A DNA stretch of 52,274 nt, taken from contig CADEEA010000006.1 of NCBI GenBank assembly GCA_902826245.1, forward strand, positions 29,340 to 81,613, in the 5' to 3' direction. This DNA comes from an uncultured Alphaproteobacteria bacterium. Its GTDB lineage: Bacteria > Pseudomonadota > Alphaproteobacteria > Caulobacterales > Aquidulcibacteraceae. Below, piece by piece: positions 41,538-51,927 of this stretch (the first letter of the stretch is position 1; each line of letters starts with the position of its first letter). Below the pieces are notes generated by a model that made no database searches, was not told where the DNA came from, and was given only the letters and a program-made list of their open reading frames with translations. The position numbers and the translations under genes are program-made.

Positions 41538-41635
41538 CCCTCACCCATGAAACGCCGATACAAATCCTACCCGCGTGTGCGGGGCAAGATGAAATGCAGG
41601 AAAGGCGAAATCATCGCCATTTCAGGACGCAAGAT

Positions 41636-42079
41636 TTAGACCGAGCGGTCGACGAGCGCTGGCTGCGGTGATTTTTGGGCTCCAAGCGCACCGTTGGCGC
41701 TGTAGCCCGCGCCGCCGCCGCGCTGGCGAACGACTTCTTCAGCCATGGCTTGAACCAGGCCCTCGGTAACCAGCTTGATGGCGCCGAGCGCTTCTTCATG
41801 GAGTGCGAGCTGCTCGTGTAAGACCGCAGTTTGCGTGCGCAACTGCGTTAACAATGCGGGTGACGCGCCCTCGATCAGCGAACGGTCATGGCCGATACGG
41901 GTCATTTCCAGGCGATAAGCGTTAACCAAACGGTTCTTCTCTTCCGCCTCGGCGCCCGAAAGGGGAGGCTGGCGGCATTCGATACGGCGCGTTTCTTCTT
42001 CGATCAAAGTGGTCAGCCGCTCGGTGACGATGAGTATCTGCTCGACGCGATCGGCTGCGTTGTTAGCGATCAACGCCAT
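41636..42079 (-). CDS. Flagellar-cluster small protein, FlgN/FlbY-like
   Basis: 147 residues, largely helical: VEQILIVTERLTTLIEEETRRIE, then KNRLVNAYRLEMTRIGHD and LTQLRTQTAVLHEQLALHEEAL. This resembles FlgN-type export chaperones or the FlbY protein of Caulobacter flagellar operons. It overlaps the flgJ end by 17 bases and is the third gene of flgI-flgJ-this gene. Function by position and helical character only. Confidence 0.72.
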   Translation of the reverse strand: MALIANNAADRVEQILIVTERLTTLIEEETRRIECRQPPLSGAEAEEKNRLVNAYRLEMTRIGHDRSLIEGASPALLTQLRTQTAVLHEQLALHEEALGAIKLVTEGLVQAMAEEVVRQRGGGAGYSANGALGAQKSPQPALVDRSV

Positions 42080-42404
42080 CGCTGGCCTCCACGCCCAGAT
42101 CGGCTCTTTGTTGACTTTGCATCCGCGTCAATTCGGCGACGATGCTGTCGGCGATGCCGACGCCCCCGGCGCGCGAGAGCGCTTCCGCATAACGCTCGAT
42201 CAGCATCGGCCGGAACATTTCCTCGCCAGCGCCGCCGCCGCCGAGGCCATCGGTCTTCAGCCCAGCAAACATCGGCGCCAGCATCTGTCCGATGAAGATC
42301 GTCTCGAACTCCGCCGCCACCCGTCGGATTTCATCTTGCGGCGCAGCCGCTGGCGCGCGCATTGGCAGCGGCGCGCCAGCCAACGGAATTGGGGCGTCAG
42401 CCAT
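42063..42404 (-). CDS. flgJ: FlgJ-type rod-binding protein (no muramidase domain)
   Basis: 113 residues from ATG 42404. EIRRVAAEFETIFIGQMLAPMF, then GAGEEMFRPMLIERYAEALS is the rod-binding domain seen at the N-terminus of enteric FlgJ. The C-terminal muramidase domain of enteric FlgJ is missing, as is usual in alphaproteobacteria, where a separate enzyme opens the wall. It shares one base with the flgI stop (TGATG). Confidence 0.9.
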   Translation of the reverse strand: MADAPIPLAGAPLPMRAPAAAPQDEIRRVAAEFETIFIGQMLAPMFAGLKTDGLGGGGAGEEMFRPMLIERYAEALSRAGGVGIADSIVAELTRMQSQQRADLGVEASDGVDR

Positions 42405-43549
42405 CACATCACCTCGATTTCGGCCTGGATCGCGCCCGCCGCTTTCAGCGCCTGTAGGATCGAGATCATGTCGCGCGGCGATACGCCGAGCGCGTTAAGG
42501 CCGTTCACCAATTGGCGCAGCGGCACGCCGCCTGGAACCACGACCAAGCCACCAGGCTCTTCCTCGACCTCGATATTGGTCGATGGCGCCACCACGGTTT
42601 CACCGCGGCTCAGCGGCGCGGGTTGGCTGACAAACGGATCCTCCTGGACTGAGATGGTGAGGTTGCCCTGCGCGATGGCGACCGTCGACACGCGTACATT
42701 GTCGCCCATCACTACGATGCCGGAATTTTCGTCGATGACGATGCGGGCGGGAGCGTCGACCTCCACCTCCAGGTTTTCTATCCGCCCGACAAGGGAGACC
42801 ATGTCGCCGGCAAACGCAGGCGGACGTCGAAGCACCACCGAGCCCGGATTGGCGGCGTGGGCGGCCTCCGCGCCAACGGCCTGGTTGACTGCGGTTGCAA
42901 TGCGCTGTGCGGTGGTGAAATCCGGGTTGCGCAGCGACAGCCGCAATTCCTGTTGGCTGGCGATGTCAAAAGCGATCTCGCGCTCAACCAGCGCGCCCGA
43001 TGCGATGCGCCCGCCCGTCGGCACGCCACGCGAAACTGTCGATCCCGAAGCCCCGGCGGCGGAAAATCCGCCCACCGCCAGCGCCCCTTGCGCCACCGCA
43101 TAGACTTGCTGATCGGCGCCGATCAACGGCGTCACCAGCAATTGGCCTCCCGCCAGGCTGCGCGCATCGCCCAGCGCCGAAACTGTCACGTCGATGCGCG
43201 AACCCTGGGAGGCGAACGGCGGCAGGTGGGCAGTCACCATCACAGCTGCGACGTTGCGGGTGTTAAGATTGCCGTCGGAGGCGTTAACGCCCAAGCGCTC
43301 GAGCATCGCCGCCAACGCCTGGCGGGTCATCGGCGAATTGCGCAGGCTGTCGCCAGTTCCGGCGAGCCCCACAACCAAACCGTAGCCCACCAATTGGTTC
43401 TCGCGCACGCCTTCAAAATCAGCGACGTCCTTGATGCGAGGTCCCGCCAAGGCGGGCGCTGGCGTCAGCGGTGCGACGATGGCGGCAAGCGATGCGACGG
43501 CAAGCAACGCCGCGCGCCCAGTCCGGGTTGCGAAATTCATGGCGAACAT
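42404..43549 (-). CDS. flgI: Flagellar P-ring protein FlgI
   Basis: 381 residues with a signal peptide ending PAPALA. GPRIKDVADFEGVRENQLVGYGLVVGLAGTGD is the family start, and DENSGIVVMGDNVRVS, then VAIAQGNLTISVQEDP and LGVSPRDMISILQALKAAGA are conserved downstream. Forms the ring around the rod in the peptidoglycan layer. Divergent from fliX across a 79-base gap with a CtrA-like box. Confidence 0.97.
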   Translation of the reverse strand: MFAMNFATRTGRAALLAVASLAAIVAPLTPAPALAGPRIKDVADFEGVRENQLVGYGLVVGLAGTGDSLRNSPMTRQALAAMLERLGVNASDGNLNTRNVAAVMVTAHLPPFASQGSRIDVTVSALGDARSLAGGQLLVTPLIGADQQVYAVAQGALAVGGFSAAGASGSTVSRGVPTGGRIASGALVEREIAFDIASQQELRLSLRNPDFTTAQRIATAVNQAVGAEAAHAANPGSVVLRRPPAFAGDMVSLVGRIENLEVEVDAPARIVIDENSGIVVMGDNVRVSTVAIAQGNLTISVQEDPFVSQPAPLSRGETVVAPSTNIEVEEEPGGLVVVPGGVPLRQLVNGLNALGVSPRDMISILQALKAAGAIQAEIEVM

Positions 43550-43564
43550 AGGCGCCAGGTTTGG

Positions 43565-43579
43565 TTAATGGCGCGTTCA
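43565..43579. promoter_or_regulatory. CtrA-like box between flgI and fliX
   Basis: TTAA-TGGCGCG-TTCA matches TTAA-N7-TTAA at seven of eight positions. It is 16 bases from the flgI ATG and about 50 from fliX, so it could serve either or both. In Caulobacter this divergent region is CtrA-controlled. Confidence 0.6.
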
Positions 43580-43628
43580 ACCTCCGCCTTAACAAAGCGG
43601 AAACAGCAGCACTCGATGCTCGCGCGTC

Positions 43629-44045
43629 ATGAAGATCGAGAATGGCGGCCGTATTACTTCGCTCGGCGCACCGCGCCGTCAGGGCGCAAGCGCCGCTTCG
43701 GGGTTTGCGCCTGAACTTGATGACGCCCAACCTGCAAATGCGGCGGCCGGACTGGGCGGCGTTACGCCGCTAGACGCGGTTCTGGCCCTGCAAGGGGATG
43801 AATCGCCCAAGCGTCGGCGCGCGCGCCAGCTGCAACGCGGCGGCCAAGCGCTCGACACTTTGGAGCGGCTTGAGCGCGGGCTGGTATTGGGGCGGGCGCC
43901 AGCTTCGTTGCGGGCCGAACTTGACACGCTCCGCCGCCGCGGGGAGGCGACCGGGGAAGCGGGGCTCGACGCGGTCCTGCTTGAAATCGACACACGATTG
44001 GCGGTCGAGGCTGCCAAACTGGACCGGTTCTCCGGGAGGGGCTAG
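43629..44045 (+). CDS. fliX: Flagellar assembly regulator FliX
   Basis: 138 residues. A flexible N-terminus is followed by VTPLDAVLALQGDESPKRRRARQLQ, ALDTLERLERGLVLG and RLAVEAAKLDRF, the FliX family pattern. FliX couples completion of the early basal body to activity of the sigma-54 activator FlbD in Caulobacter. Divergent from flgI, as in that genus; no FlbD gene is in this window. Confidence 0.93.
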   Translation: MKIENGGRITSLGAPRRQGASAASGFAPELDDAQPANAAAGLGGVTPLDAVLALQGDESPKRRRARQLQRGGQALDTLERLERGLVLGRAPASLRAELDTLRRRGEATGEAGLDAVLLEIDTRLAVEAAKLDRFSGRG

Positions 44046-44188
44046 CCCGGAATCGCTTGCGGGGGACCGCAATGATCCGCCTTAACCTTAGGATTTCAGA
44101 CAAACTTTGGCGCCGTCCTTGCTCGATGGACGAGCCCCATGGGCGGGGCTATAAGGCGGCGCCTCGCGGGGGCGGACGGAGTGCGGAA

Positions 44189-44605
44189 ATGGCTTCGACG
44201 GTCACGAAAGAATATCGCCCCAGTGACGACGAGCCGTTCATGAACGAACGGCAGCTCGAATATTTCCAGCGCAAGCTGATTGCCTGGAAAGACGAAATCC
44301 TGGAGGAAAGCCGCTCCACGATCGCTACGCTGCAGCAAGACACGGTGGCGGAGGCCGACCTGGCTGACCGCGCCACCAGCGAAACCGACCGCGCCCTGGA
44401 GCTGCGCACCCGTGACCGTCAACGCAAGCTCATCGCAAAGATCGACGAAGCGCTGCGCCGCATCGAGGACGGCTCGTATGGTTATTGCGAGGAAACCGGC
44501 GAGCCGATTTCGCTGTCGCGACTCGACGCCCGCCCCATCGCCACGCTTTCACTGGAGGCCCAGGAACGCCACGAGCGGCGCGAGCGCATCCATCGCGACG
44601 ATTGA
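44189..44605 (+). CDS. dksA: RNA polymerase-binding transcription factor DksA
   Basis: 138 residues from ATG 44189; upstream in-frame ATGs exist but lack coding character. FMNERQLEYFQRKLIAWKDEIL starts the coiled coil; LADRATSETDRALELRTRDR ends it with the tip. The zinc-finger region YGYCEETGEPISLSRLDARP keeps one Cys and lacks the rest of the zinc set, as is normal for alphaproteobacterial DksA. Modulates RNA polymerase with ppGpp. Confidence 0.95.
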   Translation: MASTVTKEYRPSDDEPFMNERQLEYFQRKLIAWKDEILEESRSTIATLQQDTVAEADLADRATSETDRALELRTRDRQRKLIAKIDEALRRIEDGSYGYCEETGEPISLSRLDARPIATLSLEAQERHERRERIHRDD

Positions 44606-44707
44606 GCTTGCCGGGATCCAATAATTCACTTCAGGCCCGCACTTGAGGTCCTCCGCGCTTGTCTCTCCCTCCCGGGGTGACTAACATCCCCGTTAACCGT
44701 GTTTGGG

Positions 44708-44731
44708 GGCATGTGCGCGCCGCCACATGCC
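44708..44731. repeat. Small inverted repeat in the PPC gene leader
   Basis: GGCATGTG (44708-44715) pairs with CACATGCC (44724-44731) around an eight-base loop. It lies 24 bases before the ATG of the downstream gene and could be an operator or leader hairpin. Confidence 0.45.
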
Positions 44732-44754
44732 GTTCGAATTGGAGGGGGAAAATC

Positions 44755-46170
44755 ATGAAAACGCGTCTTCTCGTCGGAGTGGCTGCGCTGCTGGGGACAT
44801 TTGGCGCGGTAGAACAGGCGCACGCCGAATCGTGCAATGACATGGTCAAGCGCGCACGCGGCATCCGCACCCAATTCGAGGGCGGCGCGACGCCGCAACA
44901 AGCTGCGTTGAGCGAACTCAGGACACTCAGGCTTCAGGCCAACGGGTGCGAGGCCAATCCCCAAAACGCAATCGATGGGATCATACAACGTGTGGCAGGC
45001 GCAGCGCCGCCGCCACCGTCAAATCCCACGCTGCCGTCGATCGCGACGCCCCTCACGCCAACCATACCGACAACGCCAGTCGGCGTACCCCGGAGCGCGG
45101 GTCCGCGGCGGCTGACGATCGATCAATCCGTCACGAGCAACCTCTCGGCGGAGAGCGTCGTCGATAGTGATGGCGTGGCCTTCGAACGCTGGACGGTTCG
45201 CGCCCAGGCAGGGCAAGCTTTGCAAATCTCGATGGCGGAAGCCGGCGAATCGGGCCTCGATACCTACCTCATTCTCGGCCGCATGCAGGGCGGCGAATTT
45301 GTCGAGATCGATCGCAACGACGACAGCGGCGGCACCTTCAATTCCATGCTGCGCTTCACCCCTGACGCAACGGGTGATTACGAAATTCGGGCGCGTTCGT
45401 TCGGGGCTGGGCAATACGGCGCCTATGATCTCGTAGTGCGGCCGTTCGTGGCGCCGCCAGCGGCTGTGCTGCGCCCGATCGCGATCGGAGAGCTGAGTAA
45501 TGGCAGTCTGACTGCCGAATCGCCGGCCGACGACAATGGCGTCGCCTACGATGTCTGGACTTTCGAGGCGGAAGCGGGCCAGCGCCTGCAAATCTCCATG
45601 AATGCGCGCAATGATTCCAATCTCGACACTTACCTGTTGCTCGGGCGCATGGTCGATGGCGAGTTCCAGCAGATCGACAGCAATGACGATCGCGGCGACG
45701 GAACCTTCAACTCGTTGCTCCGCTTCTATCCGACCGAGAGCGGCGCATACGCGATCCGCGCGCGTTCATTCGGGCAGGGTCAGTACGGAGATTACGACCT
45801 TCAAGTGCAGCTGACGCCGTTTGTGGTGGGCTCAATGGAGCGGATCGAGCGTAACGCCAATGCCTGGATGCGCCACGGTGCGCTCACTGCGGAAGCCAAT
45901 GGCGACCACGTCGATTTCGAGTTCCAAGCAGCGCGGGGCAAGAGCTACAGTGTACGCGCTATCTCCAACGACTTCCTTCCCGTTGTCGATGTGGGCCTGA
46001 TGGGGAGGGAGGGCGCTACAGAGGTCGATTTTTATGACGGCCCGGCAAGCGAGCGCGAGCCCAATGTGGTGGAGTTTCGCGCCGACAACAGGGGGCGCTA
46101 TGTCCTTCGCGTCAGCGCGAGCTCCCTGGCGAATGGAAGTTTCGACCTGATCGTGAACGAAATTCCCTGA
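44755..46170 (+). CDS. Exported protein with three PPC-type domains
   Basis: 471 residues with a signal peptide ending AEQAHA. A helical region (to about 85) and Pro-rich linker precede two clear PPC (pre-peptidase C-terminal) modules at about 110-225 and 230-350, each with the pattern DTYLxLGRM-GEF-EID-NDD-TFNSxLRF and IRARSFG-GQYG-YDL. A third, more diverged module runs from about 355 to the end. PPC domains often bind calcium or sugars or aid secretion, but no peptidase domain is present. GGAGGGGG precedes the ATG. Confidence 0.88.
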   Translation: MKTRLLVGVAALLGTFGAVEQAHAESCNDMVKRARGIRTQFEGGATPQQAALSELRTLRLQANGCEANPQNAIDGIIQRVAGAAPPPPSNPTLPSIATPLTPTIPTTPVGVPRSAGPRRLTIDQSVTSNLSAESVVDSDGVAFERWTVRAQAGQALQISMAEAGESGLDTYLILGRMQGGEFVEIDRNDDSGGTFNSMLRFTPDATGDYEIRARSFGAGQYGAYDLVVRPFVAPPAAVLRPIAIGELSNGSLTAESPADDNGVAYDVWTFEAEAGQRLQISMNARNDSNLDTYLLLGRMVDGEFQQIDSNDDRGDGTFNSLLRFYPTESGAYAIRARSFGQGQYGDYDLQVQLTPFVVGSMERIERNANAWMRHGALTAEANGDHVDFEFQAARGKSYSVRAISNDFLPVVDVGLMGREGATEVDFYDGPASEREPNVVEFRADNRGRYVLRVSASSLANGSFDLIVNEIP

Positions 46171-46227
46171 GTCGGGGTTCGCCTGAGTTGGGGTTCGCCG
46201 GCGGCCGACGAGCGGCTACGCTCGCGG

Positions 46228-46800
46228 TTATCCGCCGCAGGATTGCTGGTAGCGCGCGACGACTTCGTTCAAAGGGGCGGCGTCTTCTGCGAGGGCGGCC
46301 ATGCCTTCGCCAAAACTGGCGCCGCGCCCGGAGGCGCCGCTGCGGACGTCGCTGATGGCCTTGGCGAGGTCGTCATAGAATTCCTTTGCGTAGGGGCCGA
46401 ACAATTGGTTGACGAAATCGCCGTTGCACAGTCCGCCTTCCTTGCAGGAATTCAACGTGTCGAAAAAGTCCACGGCTACGAGCACCTGCTCCTGAGACAC
46501 TATGGTCTGGTATTTCTGACCATGTTCTTCCTCGTATTGCGCCGCGGAGATGTAGCCGTAACGCGTGCACCAATCCTCGTTGCTTAGATTGCGTCGCACC
46601 TCCAGCATGTCCTGGGCGTTGAAGGTGGCGAAAAATTCGAGCGCCTGTTGTGTCTTGGCCTGGTCGTTTTGCCGTTCTCCCTGGGCGTTGGACTGGATGC
46701 CGACGACAGTCGCGGCAACGGCGGCCACAACCCCCACCAGCGCCGAGGCAACCTGCGCCCAAGCCGCAGCCACAGTGGAAAAGGTCTCGCGCTCAGCCAT
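46228..46800 (-). CDS. Hypothetical membrane-anchored protein (DUF4760-like)
   Basis: 190 residues from ATG 46800; GGGGGAG upstream. One transmembrane helix (about 13-36) then a soluble domain: QQALEFFATFNAQDMLEVRRNL, VAVDFFDTLNSCKEGGLC and LFGPYAKEFYDDLAKAI. The pattern resembles DUF4760-type proteins; assignment is tentative. It has Cys residues that might pair if the domain is periplasmic. Confidence 0.72.
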   Translation of the reverse strand: MAERETFSTVAAAWAQVASALVGVVAAVAATVVGIQSNAQGERQNDQAKTQQALEFFATFNAQDMLEVRRNLSNEDWCTRYGYISAAQYEEEHGQKYQTIVSQEQVLVAVDFFDTLNSCKEGGLCNGDFVNQLFGPYAKEFYDDLAKAISDVRSGASGRGASFGEGMAALAEDAAPLNEVVARYQQSCGG

Positions 46801-46860
46801 CTTTGATCTCCCCCAAAATCTGAGAGGGAAAGCTAGCATCGGGGTTATCGCCTGTCGAAT

Positions 46861-46882
46861 CCGGCGCTTGGAGCGCCGGCCT
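46861..46882. repeat. Half-copy of the CTTGGAGCGCCGGC repeat
   Basis: CCGGCGCT-TGG-AGCGCCGG (46861-46879) is a perfect hairpin, and CTTGGAGCGCCGGC (46867-46880) is the core of the repeat at 34239. Only one arm is present here. Confidence 0.65.
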
Positions 46883-46931
46883 AGTCTCCGCGTCGATTGA
46901 TCCGGCGGGCGCGGCCCCGCTAGATTGTGCT

Positions 46932-47387
46932 ATGCCCTACCTCGACGCCGGCCTTTCGTTTCTCCACTTCACTCTGGTGCTGATCCTCGCGGGGGCGCTC
47001 AGCGCGGAGGCGTTCGTGCTCAGGCTGCCCGTGAACGGGCAGGTCGCGCGGCTGTTGCTGCGGATCGATCTGTCTTACGGGATATCAGCGGCTGGACTCA
47101 TCCTGGCTGGCGCTGCACGCGTGGCATGGGGCGCGCGAGGCTGGGAATATTATGCCGCCCAACCTTTTTTCTGGGCCAAGCTGGCGACGTTCGCGCTCAT
47201 CGGACTGCTCTCGGTCTGGCCGACTTTGGCATATTTTCGTTGGAATAAGAGCGCGCTGACGGACCAATCGTTCGTTGCTGGCGAAGACGAAATCAAGAAA
47301 GTGCGCCGACTGGTGACCGCGGAAGTGCACTTGCTGGCGCTCGTCATTCTGTTGGCCGCGCTGATGGCGCGCGGGATCGGCGCGTGA
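46932..47387 (+). CDS. DUF2214 family membrane protein
   Basis: 151 residues, four hydrophobic segments. LSFLHFTLVLILAGALSAEAF, then LLLRIDLSYGISAAGLILAG, YYAAQPFFWAKLATFALIG and LLSVWPTLAYFRWNKSA match the family blocks. His and acidic residues within helices are conserved; function unknown to me. Confidence 0.88.
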   Translation: MPYLDAGLSFLHFTLVLILAGALSAEAFVLRLPVNGQVARLLLRIDLSYGISAAGLILAGAARVAWGARGWEYYAAQPFFWAKLATFALIGLLSVWPTLAYFRWNKSALTDQSFVAGEDEIKKVRRLVTAEVHLLALVILLAALMARGIGA

Positions 47388-47473
47388 TCGTCAGAAGCCC
47401 ATGCGAAAAAATTGCGATGGAGAATTCGGTAGACCGGCACCGCTGCGTCAAAAGCGCCGCTTTTTCTTAGCTC

Positions 47474-47488
47474 ATAGACGCGTTCTAT
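47474..47488. promoter_or_regulatory. OxyR-like half-operator upstream of katG
   Basis: ATAG-ACGCGTT-CTAT matches the first dyad of the OxyR consensus (ATAG-N7-CTAT-N7-ATAG-N7-CTAT). The second dyad is degenerate. It lies 84 bases before the katG ATG. No oxyR gene is in the window. Confidence 0.5.
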
Positions 47489-47514
47489 TCCTCAATATCG
47501 CTGAACCGATTTGA

Positions 47515-49725
<2,211 letters not shown>

Positions 49726-49792
49726 CGGCGCCGGGGCGGCGCGTCGAGTTTGCAGGATTGTCGTGCGCGTCACATGTCGGTGCGCAGCGACT

Positions 49793-50587
49793 TCACCACG
49801 GGCTTAGCGCGTCTCCCAAGCGCTGACCCCAGCCTGGACGCTGCACGGCGCTGATCTGGCCGCGTCCGCCGTAGGAGATGCGCGCTTCGGCGATTTCGGT
49901 GTGGTTGATGGTGTTGGAGGAGGTGATGTCCTCAGGGCGGATCACGCCTGACACTGTCAACTCGCGCACCTCGCCATTGATGCGCACTTCTTGGCGACCC
50001 GCCAGCACCAGATTGCCGTTGGGCAAGCGGTCGACAATCACCGCGGCTACCGTCAACGCGATTTTCTCGGCGCGATTAATGGCGCCGGTTCCGTTGTGGC
50101 TGGATTCCGATTCTGCTGTCACCAGGTTGGCCGGATCGGTCCCGAGCGCGTTGCCGATCGTGTCTTCGAGCCCGAAGAAATTGGAGAACCCGGAGGATGT
50201 GGAGCCGGTGCGGGTGCGGTTGGAAGTGTTTGACAGCTGAGCGCTGTCGTCGATCTCGATCAGCACCGTCAGAATGTCGCCGACCCGCTGAGCGCGCTGA
50301 TCGTTGAAGAAGCTGCGCGAACCCGTGCGCCAAAGCGAATTGGGCGAGCCCTGTTCGTAGGCGGCCGGCGCCGGCTGCGGCATGCTCTGTTGGTTTCCGC
50401 CCGTGAGCGCCTCCGGGGTGGCGACGGGACTAAGTTGTGGCGTCGCCAAGCCGCGTCGCGCGGCGGACCAAGCTTGTCCGGGCGCGGCCAGCGCATCTTG
50501 CGTGAGCGCGCCGGGATCGATGCTGGCGCAGCCCGCCGCGCTGGCGGCAAGTGCGACGAGGGCAAGCGCGCGCATCGGATTTTCCAT
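49793..50587 (-). CDS. flgH: Flagellar L-ring lipoprotein FlgH
   Basis: 264 residues with lipobox AASAAGC (Cys about 20). RSFFNDQRAQRVGDILTVLIE, GNLVLAGRQEVRINGEVREL and VSGVIRPEDITSSNTI are FlgH blocks. Forms the outer-membrane ring of the basal body. Last gene of flgF-flgG-flgA-flgH; it starts 2 bases after the flgA stop. Confidence 0.97.
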   Translation of the reverse strand: MENPMRALALVALAASAAGCASIDPGALTQDALAAPGQAWSAARRGLATPQLSPVATPEALTGGNQQSMPQPAPAAYEQGSPNSLWRTGSRSFFNDQRAQRVGDILTVLIEIDDSAQLSNTSNRTRTGSTSSGFSNFFGLEDTIGNALGTDPANLVTAESESSHNGTGAINRAEKIALTVAAVIVDRLPNGNLVLAGRQEVRINGEVRELTVSGVIRPEDITSSNTINHTEIAEARISYGGRGQISAVQRPGWGQRLGDALSPW

Positions 50588-50589
50588 GA

Positions 50590-51120
50590 TTATTGCAACT
50601 CCGCGCGCGCGGCGTTGGGGCCGGTGACGCTGGCTTCGATGGTGCGGTTGGAAGTCAAGTTGAGGAAACGAACCGTTTGGCCCACTGCGCCGTCCTCAAG
50701 CGCGCGTGCGCGTGACGAAAGCGTCACCCCCGGCGCCTGAACCACAATTGTCACGGTGTCGCCTCGACGCACGCCGAGATCGCCGCCGCCCGTGCTTATG
50801 TTCTGCGCCGGCAAGGTCGCGCGCATGCCGCCGGGGCGTACAACACGAACATCGCGGATGCCCTCCGGCGCGGTCCACTCAAGCCCAGCCGCGGAAGCCG
50901 CCGCCGCGAGCACGGGCATGGAGAGCGATGCGGTTTGGCCTGCGGGCGGGGCGGGGGCGACCGCGCGTCCTGCGATCGCCGCCGGCACGCCGTCGAAAAT
51001 ATCGCCCATGGTGACGGCGCGGCCGCTGGCCTCGATATGCGGACGCAACGTAACTGTGTCGGCCAACGCAGCGTTGGCGAACAGGAACAAACAAATGAAC
51101 AACGAAGGTGCGCGCATCAT
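50590..51120 (-). CDS. flgA: P-ring assembly chaperone FlgA
   Basis: 176 residues from ATG 51120 with a signal peptide ending AALA. VRRGDTVTIVVQAPGVTLSSRARALEDGA, then VGQTVRFLNLTSNRTIEASV is the SAF-type FlgA C-terminal domain. A periplasmic chaperone for FlgI polymerisation. GAGG precedes the ATG; 8 bases after the flgG stop. Confidence 0.96.
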   Translation of the reverse strand: MMRAPSLFICLFLFANAALADTVTLRPHIEASGRAVTMGDIFDGVPAAIAGRAVAPAPPAGQTASLSMPVLAAAASAAGLEWTAPEGIRDVRVVRPGGMRATLPAQNISTGGGDLGVRRGDTVTIVVQAPGVTLSSRARALEDGAVGQTVRFLNLTSNRTIEASVTGPNAARAELQ

Positions 51121-51128
51121 TGTCAGCC

Positions 51129-51914
51129 TCAACGCAATTGCGTGGTGGATTGCAGCATTTCGTCCGCCGCCGTGATCACACGCGCATTCATCTCGTAGGC
51201 GCGCTGCGCCACGATCAGCGCGGAAATTTCCTCCACGGCGTTGACATTGGAGAGTTCAAGAAAGCCCTGCATTAAGCTGCCGAAGCCCGCTGATCCTGGC
51301 GTGGCGACATTGGGTGCGCCGGACGCGGGCGTCTCCAGATAGAGGTTGTCGCCGATGGCTTCCAAGCCAGGCGGATTGATGAAGGTCGCGATCTCGATCT
51401 GGCCGAGTTGCTGTGGCGTCGCTTGGCCGGTGAGCGTTGCTTCAACCACGCCGTCGCGCGTGATCTGCACCGCAGTGGCTTCAGCCGGCACGGTGATCGC
51501 GGGTTCGAGCGCATAGCCGTCGCTGGTGACGATCTGGCCGTCGGCGTTGACCGCCAGATTGCCCGAACGCGTATACCCGGTCTGGCCCGACGGCAGTGTG
51601 ACTTGCAGATAACCACGCCCGTCGACGGCGATATCGTAGGGATTGCCAGTCTGGCCGATCCCGCCCTGTTCGGTAACGCGCCCGACCGCGTCTGCGCGCA
51701 CGCCGACGCCGATCTGGATGCCAAGCGGCAATATCGCGCCCGACGCCGACGATGTCGAACCAGGACGCTCTAGGTTCTGGTAGAGCATGTCCTGGAACTC
51801 GGCGCGCTGGCGCTTGTAGCCGGTCGTGTTCATGTTCGCGATGTTGTGCGAAATGACGTCGACGTTCAGCTGTTGAGCTTGCATGCCGCTCGCAGCGATG
51901 GAAAGGGCGCGCAT
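51129..51914 (-). CDS. flgG: Flagellar distal rod protein FlgG
   Basis: 261 residues. The N-terminus ALSIAASGMQAQQLNVDVIS, then HNIANMNTTGYKRQRAEF is the rod/hook signature; the C-terminus LELSNVNAVEEISALIVAQR, then AYEMNARVITAADEML is the matching D0 end. Forms the distal rod. Exported by the flagellar type III system. Confidence 0.97.
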   Translation of the reverse strand: MRALSIAASGMQAQQLNVDVISHNIANMNTTGYKRQRAEFQDMLYQNLERPGSTSSASGAILPLGIQIGVGVRADAVGRVTEQGGIGQTGNPYDIAVDGRGYLQVTLPSGQTGYTRSGNLAVNADGQIVTSDGYALEPAITVPAEATAVQITRDGVVEATLTGQATPQQLGQIEIATFINPPGLEAIGDNLYLETPASGAPNVATPGSAGFGSLMQGFLELSNVNAVEEISALIVAQRAYEMNARVITAADEMLQSTTQLR

Positions 51915-51927
51915 CTGGGACTAACTC

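Noticed and set aside
41547..41639. 30-residue basic micro-ORF beginning MKRRYKSYPRV
   Set aside because: It would be a neat small basic protein, but there is no ribosome-binding site, it overlaps the end of the opposite gene, and I recognise no family.
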